Positions 8,791-19,922 are shown, counted from the stretch's first letter. The stretch: 64,000 bases of DNA from Brevibacillus borstelensis (GCF_003710865.1 NZ_RHHO01000033.1:1-64000); one strand, 5' to 3'. Numbers and translations: made by a program. The notes: generated by a model not told the origin, from the letters alone.

Positions 8791-9579
8791 ATGACAGCAG
8801 TACCGCATTTGCAGATAAAAAACCTACGCGCCAAGATTGAAGACAAGGAAATCATCAAAGGTCTCAACCTCGAGATCAAAGGCGGAGAAGTGCACGCGAT
8901 CATGGGACCGAACGGGACGGGGAAATCCACCCTGGCTTCCACTTTGATGGGCCACCCGAAATACGAAGTAACCGATGGGGAAGTGATCCTCAACGGCGAA
9001 GACGTTCTGGAAATGGCAGTGGACGAGCGCGCACGCGCAGGTCTGTTCCTGGCGATGCAATATCCGTCCGAAATCAGCGGAGTTACCAACACGGACTTCC
9101 TGCGCTCTGCGATCAACGCACGCCGCGGCGAAGGCAATGAAATTTCGCTGATGAAGTTCATCCGCGAGTTGGACAAGAAAATGGGCGCCCTCGAAATGGA
9201 TGAAGCTTTTGCCCACCGTTATCTGAACGAAGGCTTCTCCGGCGGTGAGAAGAAGCGCAACGAGATTCTGCAAATGATGATGCTGGAGCCTGCCATTTGC
9301 ATTCTCGACGAAATCGACTCCGGTCTCGACATCGACGCGCTGAAAGTGGTAGCGAACGGCGTAAATGCAATGCGTTCCGCTGATCGCGGCTTCCTGATCA
9401 TTACCCACTACCAGCGCCTCTTGAACTACGTCAAGCCTGACTTCGTACACGTGATGATGCAAGGACGAATCGTGAAGTCCGGTGGTCCTGAGCTGGCTGA
9501 ACGCCTGGAGGCGGAAGGCTACGACTGGATCAAGGAAGAACTCGGCATCGTCGATGAAACCGTCAACGCAAACGTGTAA
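8791..9579 (+). CDS. sufC: Fe-S cluster assembly ATPase SufC
   Basis: SufC is the ABC-type ATPase of the SufBCD scaffold complex. It has Walker [13 protein letters not shown], the signature [11 protein letters not shown] and Walker [12 protein letters not shown], all as expected for SufC, over a normal length of 262 residues. ATG 8791 follows GGAGGG with an 8-base spacer; upstream starts lack a site. It opens the sufC-sufD-sufS-sufU-sufB operon, the essential housekeeping Fe-S pathway of Firmicutes. Confidence 0.98.
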   Translation: MTAVPHLQIKNLRAKIEDKEIIKGLNLEIKGGEVHAIMGPNGTGKSTLASTLMGHPKYEVTDGEVILNGEDVLEMAVDERARAGLFLAMQYPSEISGVTNTDFLRSAINARRGEGNEISLMKFIRELDKKMGALEMDEAFAHRYLNEGFSGGEKKRNEILQMMMLEPAICILDEIDSGLDIDALKVVANGVNAMRSADRGFLIITHYQRLLNYVKPDFVHVMMQGRIVKSGGPELAERLEAEGYDWIKEELGIVDETVNANV

Positions 9580-9599
9580 GAGAAGGAGGCAGCAGTGAG

Positions 9600-10898
9600 A
9601 TGAGTGTAGATATACAGCTCCGCTTCGATTCCGAAGCGATCACCGAGTTCTCCAAGGCTAATTCTGAACCTGCATGGTTTTTGGAAAAGCGCTTGGCCGG
9701 TCTGAAGGCAGCGGGCGAGCTGCAACTGCCCGTCTTGGAGAAAACGAAAATAGACAAGTGGAATATCGATCAGTTTGTACCGTTCCAAACCTCCGGCAAA
9801 GTGGCAACAGCCCAAGAGCTGGACGATCTGGTCAAAGGACAAATCGATGCAGATAGCGTAAAAAGTCTGATCGTGCAGAAAAACGCATCCGTCGTTTTTC
9901 AGTCCGCAGACGAAGAGCTGAAGAACCAGGGCGTTATCTTTACCGACCTGGCAACTGCGCTGAAAGAACACGGCGAGCTCGTGCAAAAATACTTGGGCAC
10001 TGTCGTAAAATATGATGAGCACAAGCTGACCGCGCTGCACACAGCAGTGGTCAATGGCGGCGTTTTCCTCTACGTTCCCAAAAACGTGGAAGTAAGCGTG
10101 CCTGTGCAAGCCGTATTTGAAGTGGCAGGCGATGATGCGCTTGTTTGTCCGCACGTGCTGATCGTTGCGGAAGCGCACAGCAAGGTTACTTACGTAGACA
10201 CGTATGTATCCGGCGAAGGCAAAAATATGGTAGCAAACAGCGTTGTTGAAGTATATGTAGGCGCAGGAGCAACCGTGCAAGTCGCATCCGTGCGTTCTCT
10301 TTCCACCGAAGTGCACGACTACTCCTTCCGCCGCGCCAGCGTGGACCGCGACGGCAAGATGGAGTGGATCTTGGGCGAGATGAACGACGGAAACACTGTG
10401 GCAAACAACACGACCATCCTCCAAGGGGTCGGTTCTATCGCCGAGACCAAGAGCATCTCGGTAGGTACCGGTTCCCAGCGTCAAAACCTGACATCCCAAG
10501 TACAGCATATCGGTACTCATTCCGAGTCCGACATGGTCAGCAAAGCCGTCATGACGGATGAAGCGACCAGCATTTTGAACGGAATCACCAAAATCGAAAA
10601 AGGCGCCGAAAAGGCAAATGGCGTACAGGCTGAGAACATTCTCATGCTGAGCGAAAAAGCCCGCGGGGACGCCAACCCTATCCTGCTGATCGACGAGGAT
10701 GATGTAAAGGCAGGCCACGCAGCGTCCGTAGGCCGCGTCAGCGAAGAGAGCATCTACTACCTGATGTCTCGGGGAATCACACGTCAGGATGCAGAACGCC
10801 TGATTATCCTGGGCTTCCTGGACCCTGTCGTAGCCGAGATTCCGGTTGAAGAGGTTCGCAACCGGCTTCGTCAGGCGCTCGAAAGGAAGTTGGGTTAA
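9600..10898 (+). CDS. sufD: Fe-S cluster assembly protein SufD
   Basis: SufD (432 residues) is the SufB paralogue of the SufBC2D scaffold. The beta-helix core and the C-terminal segment (EESIYYLMSRGITRQDAERL) match the SufB/SufD family, and the protein is more divergent in the N-terminal half, as usual for SufD. It follows sufC by 20 bases with AGAAGGAGG before its ATG and directly abuts sufS. Confidence 0.96.
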   Translation: MSVDIQLRFDSEAITEFSKANSEPAWFLEKRLAGLKAAGELQLPVLEKTKIDKWNIDQFVPFQTSGKVATAQELDDLVKGQIDADSVKSLIVQKNASVVFQSADEELKNQGVIFTDLATALKEHGELVQKYLGTVVKYDEHKLTALHTAVVNGGVFLYVPKNVEVSVPVQAVFEVAGDDALVCPHVLIVAEAHSKVTYVDTYVSGEGKNMVANSVVEVYVGAGATVQVASVRSLSTEVHDYSFRRASVDRDGKMEWILGEMNDGNTVANNTTILQGVGSIAETKSISVGTGSQRQNLTSQVQHIGTHSESDMVSKAVMTDEATSILNGITKIEKGAEKANGVQAENILMLSEKARGDANPILLIDEDDVKAGHAASVGRVSEESIYYLMSRGITRQDAERLIILGFLDPVVAEIPVEEVRNRLRQALERKLG

Positions 10899-12549
<1,651 letters not shown>

Positions 12550-12569
12550 ATCGTAAGGAGTGAAATCAC

Positions 12570-13967
12570 ATGGCGAAAAAAGCCCCGGAAATACAGGAAT
12601 ACCAGTACGGCTTTCACGACAAGGACGTCTCCATTTTCCGTACCAAGAAGGGTCTGACTCGCGAGATCGTGGAGGAAATCTCCCGCATCAAGGAAGAACC
12701 GGAATGGATGCTGGAATTCCGCCTGAAATCACTGGAAATTTTTGAAAAGCTGCCCATGCCGAAATGGGGCGGCGATCTGGACGACCTCAACTTTGACGAA
12801 ATCACCTACTACGTGAAGCCGTCTGAAAAAGCGGGCCGCAGTTGGGATGAAGTACCGGAAGAAATCAAAGCTACCTTCGACAAGCTGGGTATTCCGGAAG
12901 CCGAGCAGAAGTTCCTGGCCGGCGTATCCGCCCAGTACGAATCCGAAGTTGTGTACCACAACATGCAGGAAGACCTGGAAAAACTGGGTGTTCTCTTCTG
13001 CGACATGGATTCTGCCGTGAAGCTGTACCCTGACATCGTGAAGGAGTACTTCGCGACAGTCATCCCGCCGGCGGACAACAAGTTCGCGGCGCTGAACTCT
13101 GCTGTATGGTCCGGCGGTTCCTTCATCTACGTGCCAAAAGGCGTCAAGGTAGAAACGCCGCTGCAAGCGTACTTCCGCATCAACTCGGAGAACATGGGTC
13201 AGTTCGAGCGCACGCTGATCATCGTCGATGAGGATGCGTTCGTGCACTACGTAGAGGGTTGTACCGCACCGATCTACAGCACAGACTCCCTGCACTCCGC
13301 AGTCGTGGAAATCATCGTCAAGGAACGCGCTCGCTGCCGTTACACGACCATCCAAAACTGGTCCAACAACGTGTACAACCTCGTGACCAAACGTGCGGTT
13401 GCATACGCTGACGCCAACATGGAGTGGATCGACGGCAACATCGGTTCCAAGCTGACGATGAAATACCCTGCGGTGATCATGAAAGGACCGCGTGCCAAAG
13501 GTACCGTTCTTTCTATCGCCGTAGCAGGCAAAGGACAGCATCAGGACGCAGGTGCGAAAATGATCCACCTGGCTCCGGACTGCACATCCACGATTATTTC
13601 CAAGTCCATCTCTCGCGATGGCGGAAAAGTAACGTATCGCGGACTGGCTCAGTTCGGCCGCAAGTCGGAAGGCTCCAAGTCGAACATCAAATGCGATACG
13701 CTGATTCTGGATAAACTGTCCACCTCGGACACGATTCCATACAACGAAATCATGAACGACAACATCACGCTTGAGCACGAGGCGACGGTTTCCAAGGTAT
13801 CGGAAGACCAGCTCTTCTACCTGATGAGCCGCGGCCTGTCCGAAGCCGAAGCGACTGAAATGATCGTCATGGGCTTCATCGAGCCGTTTACAAAAGAACT
13901 GCCGATGGAATACGCTGTCGAGATGAACCGACTGATCAAGTTCGAGATGGAAGGTTCTATCGGTTAA
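12570..13967 (+). CDS. sufB: Fe-S cluster assembly protein SufB
   Basis: SufB (465 residues) is the scaffold subunit on which the cluster is built. The family segments [20 protein letters not shown], the [20 protein letters not shown] stretch with its conserved cysteine, and [19 protein letters not shown] are present. It is the last gene of the suf operon, 20 bases after sufU, with AAGGAG before the ATG. Confidence 0.98.
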   Translation: MAKKAPEIQEYQYGFHDKDVSIFRTKKGLTREIVEEISRIKEEPEWMLEFRLKSLEIFEKLPMPKWGGDLDDLNFDEITYYVKPSEKAGRSWDEVPEEIKATFDKLGIPEAEQKFLAGVSAQYESEVVYHNMQEDLEKLGVLFCDMDSAVKLYPDIVKEYFATVIPPADNKFAALNSAVWSGGSFIYVPKGVKVETPLQAYFRINSENMGQFERTLIIVDEDAFVHYVEGCTAPIYSTDSLHSAVVEIIVKERARCRYTTIQNWSNNVYNLVTKRAVAYADANMEWIDGNIGSKLTMKYPAVIMKGPRAKGTVLSIAVAGKGQHQDAGAKMIHLAPDCTSTIISKSISRDGGKVTYRGLAQFGRKSEGSKSNIKCDTLILDKLSTSDTIPYNEIMNDNITLEHEATVSKVSEDQLFYLMSRGLSEAEATEMIVMGFIEPFTKELPMEYAVEMNRLIKFEMEGSIG

Positions 13968-14290
13968 CGCTTGCACCACAAGGGTTTCCGGCTTCCGAAA
14001 CGGGCTTTGCCCCCATTTAGCCCATATTTGGTTTTGGACGCATTGCTCATATAGTGCGAGTGAATCGTCTTCAATCTTCTTTGTAACAAACAGATACGTG
14101 TCCATTGCGACCTCACGCTTGCGTGCCTGGTTGCGTGGGCACGTATTTTTGTTTGCACCATCCTCACGTTCCAGATGAAGAGCGATAAAAAATGAACCAT
14201 TAGTTTTTTAGGGATTTACTTTTTTAAACAATTGGATGATACAATAGATGGAAGCGAGTCTCAGTACAGACGGAGGGACAGTATGTAAAG
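13968..14290. other. Intergenic region after suf operon
   Basis: This 323-base region contains one clear terminator (14094-14151) and an AT-rich tract with TACAAT at 14240-14245 that may be the -10 of the next gene. The first 100 bases hold weak GC-rich palindromes without a T tract; no gene is visible. Confidence 0.6.
14094..14151 (+). terminator. Probable terminator of the suf operon
   Basis: atacgtg-tcc (14094-14103) pairs with gg-gcacgtat (14136-14145) and is followed by ttttt. It lies about 130 bases past sufB. Confidence 0.7.
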
Positions 14291-14947
14291 ATGAACTACG
14301 ATGTTCTCATGAGTCGAATTTATACATTTGGAGACCGAATTAAATCCTTGAATGGCGAGGTTTACGAGATCATTAAAAAACAACCCGCTTCGGATAAACA
14401 GATCAAGGATATTGAAGAGCAATTACATGTTTGCTTGCCGGGAAGTTTCAAAAAAGTTCTTTTGGAATTTTCAGCCCGATTCCGTTTCAGATGGTTTCTC
14501 CCTGATGAAATTGCATTACCGGAAAAGTTTAGAGGAATATTTTCCGGAGATATGCATTGGGATCTGTCTAAATTAGTTGAGTTAGAACAGGACAGACTAG
14601 AGTGGATAAGAGTGGTATTTCCTGACCCACATGATCCTTATGATGCTGTATGGCATGACAAGCTGTCTTTTTATGATGTAGGGAATGGTGATTTTCTTGC
14701 CTTTGACCTAAGCCAGGGGGAAGATCCTCCAATTGTTTATCTAAGCCATGATGGATGCACGAGTCATGGCTGCATACTTGCAAATAACTTCATTGACTTG
14801 CTTGATAGATGGTCACAACTTGGCTTTGTCGGAGGGGAAGATTGGCAGTGGATGCCATTTACTTCAGATGCAAAGAGCGGGATACTTCCAAACAGTACAC
14901 AAGGGATTGAGTTTAGAAAGTTTTTGAACTTGAAACAACAAAATTGA
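14291..14947 (+). CDS. SMI1/KNR4 family protein (immunity-type)
   Basis: The 218-residue protein has the SMI1/KNR4 layout: ASDKQIKDIEEQLHVCLPGS near the start, then DEIALPEKFRGIF, a mid-region WHDKLSFYDVGNGDFLAFDL and PPIVYLSHDG, ending ...NNFIDLLDRWSQLG. Bacterial members are mostly immunity proteins of polymorphic toxin systems. The gene is visibly richer in A and T than its neighbours, with many AAA, TTT and ATT codons, suggesting recent transfer. No toxin gene lies beside it. Confidence 0.85.
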   Translation: MNYDVLMSRIYTFGDRIKSLNGEVYEIIKKQPASDKQIKDIEEQLHVCLPGSFKKVLLEFSARFRFRWFLPDEIALPEKFRGIFSGDMHWDLSKLVELEQDRLEWIRVVFPDPHDPYDAVWHDKLSFYDVGNGDFLAFDLSQGEDPPIVYLSHDGCTSHGCILANNFIDLLDRWSQLGFVGGEDWQWMPFTSDAKSGILPNSTQGIEFRKFLNLKQQN

Positions 14948-15002
14948 ACCTTCTTGGAACTTCCTTACCTTCAAACCCTGTCCAGAATAATAGGAATGTA
15001 CA

Positions 15003-15039
15003 AGCAGCCCTCCAGCGGTTCTATCGACGGAGGGCTGCT
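15003..15039. terminator. Bidirectional terminator between convergent genes
   Basis: agcagccctcc (15003-15013) and ggagggctgct (15029-15039) form an 11-bp perfect stem between the convergent SMI1-type gene and the methyltransferase gene. The T tract is weak on both sides. Confidence 0.7.
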
Positions 15040-15048
15040 TCTGTGTTT

Positions 15049-15963
15049 TCAAATCGTTAGGACAGGCCTGGTTCCGATGACCACAGTGGCATCCAGCTCC
15101 TCGGAGCTAGCTACCTGCGGTATCAGTCCGCTTTGAGAGAAGATCTCGACAGTCAACGGAGCCTGGCGCTGACTGGTTTCGACCAGCAGATGGCCGCCCG
15201 GTGCCAGCCAGAGGGGCGCTGCGCCCGCTACACGCCGCTGGATGTCAAGCCCGTCTGTACCTCCGTCGAGGGCCAGCAATGCCTCGTGCATACGGGCCTC
15301 TGGGGGTAGCCGTCTGATCGCCTCGGTGGGGACGTAAGGCGCGTTGGCGACCAGGACGTCGATACGTCCCCGGAGGTTGCCTGGGAGAGGTTCGAAGAGG
15401 TCTCCTTCGTATACATGGCCGCCAGCGGCGGTGACGTTGCGGAGTGCGCACCGGACCGCGACGGGGTCGATGTCTGAAGCGTACAGCTCGATTCGTTCCG
15501 AGGCTGCGGCCAAAGCGGCTGCCACCGCACCGGAGCCGCAGCACAGGTCAACGACGACAGCTTCCGGACGGACGAGCGCAGCGGCCTGATGAACGAGAAA
15601 CTCGGTGCGGCGGCGGGGTACGAAGACTCCCGGGTCTACGGCGATCCGCAGGCCGCAGAACTCTGCCCAGCCGATGACATGTTCGAGGGGCAAGCCGGCC
15701 GCCCGCCGATCTACCATGGCGGCGAGCGACGCCGGCGTTTGCGCTGCAGAGAGGAGCATCCGGGCTTCCTCTTCAGCAAATACACACCCCGCGGCCCGAA
15801 GCTTCGTAACGGCCATGGCATACATGGAACTGTCGGGGAAGAGAGCACTGTTCATCCATGGACCCGAGTCTGGCAGCAGTCTTGCTTCGTCTACATTTTG
15901 TAAAGACTCACTCTTCCCGCTTGTTTTTCTTTTCTTGCCCGATGACGCTTTTTTTGAGTCCAA
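15049..15963 (-). CDS. PrmC/HemK-related methyltransferase paralogue
   Basis: The protein has SAM-binding motif I as VVDLCCGSGAVAAALA and the catalytic motif as NAPYVP rather than the NPPY of PrmC, a combination I associate with the PrmC-related family TIGR03704, whose substrate is unknown. The fold also has PRRRTEFLV and ASDIDPVAV. I give the longest reading (TTG 15963, weak GGGG upstream, 304 residues); ATG 15855 gives 268 residues, nearer the usual length, so the Lys/Ser-rich first 36 residues may be untranslated. It is transcribed alone. Confidence 0.8.
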   Translation of the reverse strand: MDSKKASSGKKRKTSGKSESLQNVDEARLLPDSGPWMNSALFPDSSMYAMAVTKLRAAGCVFAEEEARMLLSAAQTPASLAAMVDRRAAGLPLEHVIGWAEFCGLRIAVDPGVFVPRRRTEFLVHQAAALVRPEAVVVDLCCGSGAVAAALAAASERIELYASDIDPVAVRCALRNVTAAGGHVYEGDLFEPLPGNLRGRIDVLVANAPYVPTEAIRRLPPEARMHEALLALDGGTDGLDIQRRVAGAAPLWLAPGGHLLVETSQRQAPLTVEIFSQSGLIPQVASSEELDATVVIGTRPVLTI

Positions 15964-16511
15964 ATAGGTACCCCATTCCTGACTTGTTATTGTTATATAA
16001 TGGTTTGTTCCAAAGTCTAACAGTTTCGTTTCAACGATAAAACAATATTTTTTATATTCGCTACTCTTTTAGCCTTTATGAAGCTTACCAACGTAAGAAT
16101 TTGTTTAAGCCGATACAGCAAACCAGGGAATTCTCAAAATGGTTTCATGCGGGTTTCTGGTTGTCACGGTTTCACTCAATGAATGTCCGATGCATATCAT
16201 AGATGTGGGATCATCCGGGCATCATATTGGAAGGCTGTTAAACACGCAAGCAATTGCGTTTGGAAGAGGCTATGGGCCTCGAAGCTATGTTATAATGTAA
16301 AAGGGCCTGCAAGTAAAAGTCTGGCTATATCAAGAAATTCTACAAGCAAACAGACATGCTTTTGGTACAAACAGTCACGTCTTGCCAAGAGGTCCCGCCT
16401 GGTGCAGCATTTGCTGACCGGGTGGGTTCTTTCCATTGGAAAGAAAGCCTGGGCTTGTCTTGTAACAGATGAAGTCATCATTTTACGACTAAAAAGAACG
16501 GGGACGCACAT
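15964..16511. other. 548-base region with long leader before the SUFU gene
   Basis: An extended -10 TGTTATAAT is at 16288-16296, which would start a leader of about 210 bases for the SUFU-domain gene. I compared it by eye with T-box, SAM, purine, c-di-GMP and FMN consensus sequences and found no match. The first 320 bases are AT-rich and hold no convincing gene on either strand. Confidence 0.5.
16288..16296 (+). promoter_or_regulatory. Extended -10 promoter for SUFU-Nudix genes
   Basis: TGTTATAAT is a full extended -10 match; no good -35 hexamer is visible at the right distance, which is acceptable for extended -10 promoters. Confidence 0.55.
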
Positions 16512-17048
16512 ATGTTGGTGGCAAGGCAGCTGTACGACCACTGCTCCCGCTTGTTTGGCAGTGACGGAGAGCTCTATTATACGGAAAAGGCGGATACTTT
16601 GCTTGCCGTGTTTCCGCCTACGCGCGAGCGCGGCTGGTGGACATACACTACGCTGGAGCTGCACAGGAGTGGAGGAGTCGAGTGCATGCTCTACTCGTAC
16701 CATTTTGATGGCGCTTTCATTTCGCACTTGGGTCGGGTCGCCGCCGAGGTCGCACGCCGCTGGGAAGAAACAGGCAGAGGATTTGCAAACGGGGATGTTT
16801 TCGCACTCGGCAAGCCGATCCAAAAGGGCTCGAGTCTGCAGTTTGTCCTCGCTACCCCCGCTGATTTTGAAGTAGAGGGGTTTGATCTCTTTACCAATGG
16901 CAGCGATGTAGTCTGGTTCAAAATGCTGCACGCGATATCCGGGTCGGAGGCAGAGTTTTTGAGCCGCGAAGGCTTGGCAGCTTTGGAGAGACAGTTTGCG
17001 GATGCTGAGGTCAACTCTCTGGATGTCATGCGTCCCCCTGTCATGTAA
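16512..17048 (+). CDS. SUFU (suppressor of fused)-domain protein
   Basis: The 178-residue protein resembles bacterial suppressor-of-fused domain proteins: LLAVFPPTRERGWWTYTTLE near residue 30-50 and later GKPIQKGSSLQFVLATPA with an FEVEG-F-LFTNG-VVWFKM stretch. Bacterial SUFU proteins are mostly predicted immunity proteins of toxin systems; their biochemistry is unknown. ATG 16512 has GGGG 8 bases upstream. It is 15 bases upstream of a Nudix gene, probably in one transcript. Confidence 0.75.
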   Translation: MLVARQLYDHCSRLFGSDGELYYTEKADTLLAVFPPTRERGWWTYTTLELHRSGGVECMLYSYHFDGAFISHLGRVAAEVARRWEETGRGFANGDVFALGKPIQKGSSLQFVLATPADFEVEGFDLFTNGSDVVWFKMLHAISGSEAEFLSREGLAALERQFADAEVNSLDVMRPPVM

Positions 17049-17063
17049 AGGGAGCGAGCAAAA

Positions 17064-17519
17064 ATGAACGAAATTCGTATGCGGGTCACCGTCGTGGTGG
17101 AGCATCAGGGTGAGATTTTGGTGATCAAGGAAAAATGCTCAGGCCATCCCTGCTACAATTTGCCTGGAGGGGTCGTCGATTATCTCGAAACAATCCCGGA
17201 TGCCACTCGCCGGGAAGTGTGGGAGGAAACCGGTTTGCTAGTCGAGTTTGACCGGATGCTATGGGTGGACGAGAGAATTGATGGCACCGGCAACGGGAAG
17301 CACACCATTGGCATTGGGGTGCTGGCCAGGCTGATCGGGGAGGACCAGACGCCAATCCCGGGAGGACTAGAGGATGAAGAGATTGAATGGGCGGGCTGGG
17401 TTCCGCTGGAGGAGTTCCGCTCCCTGCCGCTGTTCCATCCAGGCCGCCGCGAACAGGTGATACAGGCTTTGACAGAAACCGGCTATATGCCTCGCTATCT
17501 TGGCAATATGCTTTCATAG
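17064..17519 (+). CDS. Nudix hydrolase
   Basis: The Nudix box is complete: GGVVDYLETIPDATRREVWE ETG, matching Gx5Ex7REUxEExGU. The 151-residue protein would hydrolyse a nucleoside diphosphate linked to another group; the substrate is not predictable. The ATG follows GGGAGCGAG, and a terminator lies directly after the stop. Confidence 0.92.
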   Translation: MNEIRMRVTVVVEHQGEILVIKEKCSGHPCYNLPGGVVDYLETIPDATRREVWEETGLLVEFDRMLWVDERIDGTGNGKHTIGIGVLARLIGEDQTPIPGGLEDEEIEWAGWVPLEEFRSLPLFHPGRREQVIQALTETGYMPRYLGNMLS

Positions 17520-17556
17520 AAACAGCGGTCCTGTTTTGCAGCAGGGCCGCTGTTTC
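17520..17556 (+). terminator. Terminator after Nudix gene
   Basis: aaacagcggtcctg (17520-17533) pairs with cagggccgctgttt (17542-17555), beginning right at the stop codon. Confidence 0.85.
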
Positions 17557-17728
17557 ATGACAAGACAAGAATCCGAATGCCATTTGGTCCGTCTTTCTTA
17601 CTAGAGGGAGTAGAGCGGAACGATGCATATACATACGTGGATTTTCCTTCCAGCGAGTGCGCCGTAAATGCCCCAGGCGACAGTGATCCTTCGGAATCGG
17701 CACCGCCCGACAAAAACATTCACCATTT

Positions 17729-17754
17729 TGAAACATTTTCCGTCCTGGTTCGTA
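17729..17754 (+). promoter_or_regulatory. Sigma-W-type promoter for yuaF-floT
   Basis: TGAAAC at 17729-17734, 16 bases, then CGTA at 17751-17754 is the sigma-W consensus, including the T-rich run right after the -35. In B. subtilis the yuaF-floT operon is known to be sigma-W controlled, so position and content agree. It lies 37 bases upstream of the yuaF start. Confidence 0.8.
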
Positions 17755-17790
17755 TGAAAAATAGAGACATAAATGGAAAGGGGTGACAGG

Positions 17791-18327
17791 ATGGATACGT
17801 GGGACATCATTTATCTTGTCTGCATGGGTACGGGACTTCTGTATACGTTGATAACGCTCTTTTTCGGGGATACCGTTTCGGACTTGCTAGGTCAAATCGA
17901 TCTCCCGGTGCTGCAGCCGATTCTTTTGGTCAGCGCCTTGACAGCATTTGGAGCCAGCGGCTTTTTATTGACCCGGTTTACTGCCTTTTCACAATGGTTC
18001 GTCTTTGCGATAGCTGTAGCGATTGGGCTAATGCTGGCTGCTGCCGCTTACTTTGTCTGGGTCAAACCGATGGAAAATGCGGAGAGCTCGATCGGCTATT
18101 CGATGAAACAACTGGAAGGCATGGTAGGCGAGGTGTTGACGAGCATACCGGCTGAAGGGCTGGGTGAAGTATTGATTACCATGGTCGGCGGCACGACCAA
18201 TCACATGGCGGCCAGCATTGACCGTGAAGCCATTCGCGAGGGAACGCGCGTCGTGGTCATAGATGTCCGGGATCACGTTCTGTATGTCACTCCCTTTCAA
18301 AATCCAATGGAAAAGGAGAGCGTGTGA
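17791..18327 (+). CDS. yuaF: NfeD-like membrane protein, partner of flotillin (YuaF)
   Basis: The 178-residue protein has an N-terminal hydrophobic segment, two further membrane segments around residues 45-65 and 70-90, and a C-terminal soluble OB-like domain (MVGEVLTSIPAEGLGEVLIT) like NfeD/YuaF. YuaF works with FloT in membrane microdomains. ATG 17791 has AGGGGTGA upstream; an in-frame ATG at 17773 precedes that site. It overlaps floT by one base. Confidence 0.85.
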   Translation: MDTWDIIYLVCMGTGLLYTLITLFFGDTVSDLLGQIDLPVLQPILLVSALTAFGASGFLLTRFTAFSQWFVFAIAVAIGLMLAAAAYFVWVKPMENAESSIGYSMKQLEGMVGEVLTSIPAEGLGEVLITMVGGTTNHMAASIDREAIREGTRVVVIDVRDHVLYVTPFQNPMEKESV

Positions 18328-19922
18328 TGAGTATGATGGATTCGACCTTTTTCGTACCAGTCGTCGCTGTCGTCGCCGTCTTTGTCGTCTTGGGAATCGC
18401 ATTCTGGGCCCGCTACAAGACAGTCGGCGCAGATGAGGCGATGATCGTGACGGGAAGCTTTTTGGGCAGCAAAAACGTCATGAGCGATGAAACCGGACGC
18501 AAAATGAAAATCGTCCGCGGCGGCGGCGCCTTTATTTTGCCAATATTCCAGCAAGCCAATTTCCTCAGCCTGCTGTCGCACAAGCTGGATGTATCCACGC
18601 CCGAGGTGTACACGGAGCAGGGCGTTCCGGTCATGGCCGACGGTGTGGCTATTATCAAGGTAGGCGGCTCCATTGAGGATATCGCTACAGCAGCCGAGCA
18701 GTTTATGGGCAAAACGGATGACGCCCTCAAGTCAGAGGCGCAGGAAGTCCTGGAAGGCTATTTGCGGGCCATCCTGGGCAGTATGACGGTAGAAGAAATC
18801 TACAAGAACAGGGAGCGCTTCGCCCAAGAGGTGCAAGCCGTTGCCGCGAAAGACCTGAAAAAAATGGGGCTCTCCGTGGTCAGCTTTACGATCAAGGATG
18901 TCCGCGATAAAAACGGTTACCTGGCAGCGCTGGGGATTCCCCAGATTGCCGCTGTGAAGCGGGACGCGACGATCTCGCAGGCGGAGGCGGACAAGGAAGC
19001 GCGGATTCGTCAGGCACAGGCCGAGCAGGAGGCGCGCAAGGCAGAGCTGTTGAAAGAGACGCACATCGCCGAGTCGGAAAAAGAAAAGGAACTGAAAATC
19101 GCTGCGTTCAAGCAAGAGCAGGACAAGGCGAAAGCTTCCGCTGACCAAGCCTACAAGCTCCAGGAGGCAGTCGCCAAGCAGCAGGTAACGGAAGAGGAAA
19201 TGAAGATCGAGATCGTCCGAAAGCAAAAAGAGATCGAGCTGGAAGAGAAGGAAATTCTGCGCCGCGAGCGTCAGTACGATGCCGAGGTCAAGAAAAAGGC
19301 GGATGCCGACCGCTATGCTGTAGAGCAGGCGGCAGAAGCGGAAAAAGCGAAGAAAATCCGCGAGGCGGACGCGCTCAAGTACCGCATCGAGGCAGAGGCA
19401 AAGGCACAGGCCGAGCAGAAGCGTCTGGAAGGGCTTGCGATTGCCGAAGCCGAGAAGGCGCGAGGAAGTGCGGAAGCGGAAGTAACCCGCCTGAAGCTGG
19501 AAGCAGAGGCAGAAGGGAAACAGAAGCTGGCGGAAGCATTCGAGAAATTCGGCCACGCCGCTGTCCTCGACATTATCGCCAAGATGCTGCCAGAGCTGGC
19601 AGGCAAGATTGCCGAGCCGATGAAAGCGATCGACAAGGTAACGATCGTCGATGCCGGCGGAGGCCAGGGAGACGGCGTCAACCGCCTGAGCGGAAACGTC
19701 ACCAAGCTGATGGCCCAACTGCCGGAAATGCTCAAGGACGTCTCCGGTGTAGATATGAATAAGATCATTTCCAGCTTCATGAAAGCAGATCAGACCGGCG
19801 GATACGCTCCGCCCGTGCAGACTGCGAAAAAAGTTCCTGTAGGCGAGGATACGAGCTCGATTGCGACAATCGCTCCACCCGATGCTGTCAGCCAACCACA
19901 AAGTCCGGGACAAGAGAAATAG
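18327..19922 (+). CDS. floT: Flotillin FloT
   Basis: This 531-residue SPFH/band-7 protein organises membrane microdomains. It has an N-terminal hydrophobic hairpin-like segment (residues 8-28), the SPFH domain (about 30-210, with FTIKDVRDKNGYLAALG) and a long Ala/Glu/Lys-rich coiled-coil (about 220-400, repeated KAEAE-type motifs) before a flexible tail. ATG 18327 overlaps the yuaF stop by one base; AAAAGGAGAG lies 7-8 bases upstream. Confidence 0.95.
   Translation: MSMMDSTFFVPVVAVVAVFVVLGIAFWARYKTVGADEAMIVTGSFLGSKNVMSDETGRKMKIVRGGGAFILPIFQQANFLSLLSHKLDVSTPEVYTEQGVPVMADGVAIIKVGGSIEDIATAAEQFMGKTDDALKSEAQEVLEGYLRAILGSMTVEEIYKNRERFAQEVQAVAAKDLKKMGLSVVSFTIKDVRDKNGYLAALGIPQIAAVKRDATISQAEADKEARIRQAQAEQEARKAELLKETHIAESEKEKELKIAAFKQEQDKAKASADQAYKLQEAVAKQQVTEEEMKIEIVRKQKEIELEEKEILRRERQYDAEVKKKADADRYAVEQAAEAEKAKKIREADALKYRIEAEAKAQAEQKRLEGLAIAEAEKARGSAEAEVTRLKLEAEAEGKQKLAEAFEKFGHAAVLDIIAKMLPELAGKIAEPMKAIDKVTIVDAGGGQGDGVNRLSGNVTKLMAQLPEMLKDVSGVDMNKIISSFMKADQTGGYAPPVQTAKKVPVGEDTSSIATIAPPDAVSQPQSPGQEK

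Noticed and set aside
14215-14245. Promoter TTTACT/TACAAT for the SMI1-type gene
   Set aside because: The spacing is 19 bases and the -35 is poor; the -10 alone is too weak to list.
16303-16511. T-box, SAM or other known riboswitch before the SUFU gene
   Set aside because: None of the core consensus strings (for example AGGGTGGNACCGCG of T-boxes) is present.
18732-19913. 393-codon minus-strand frame opposite floT
   Set aside because: Its Leu/Arg-rich sequence is what the antisense of an Ala/Glu/Lys coiled coil gives.
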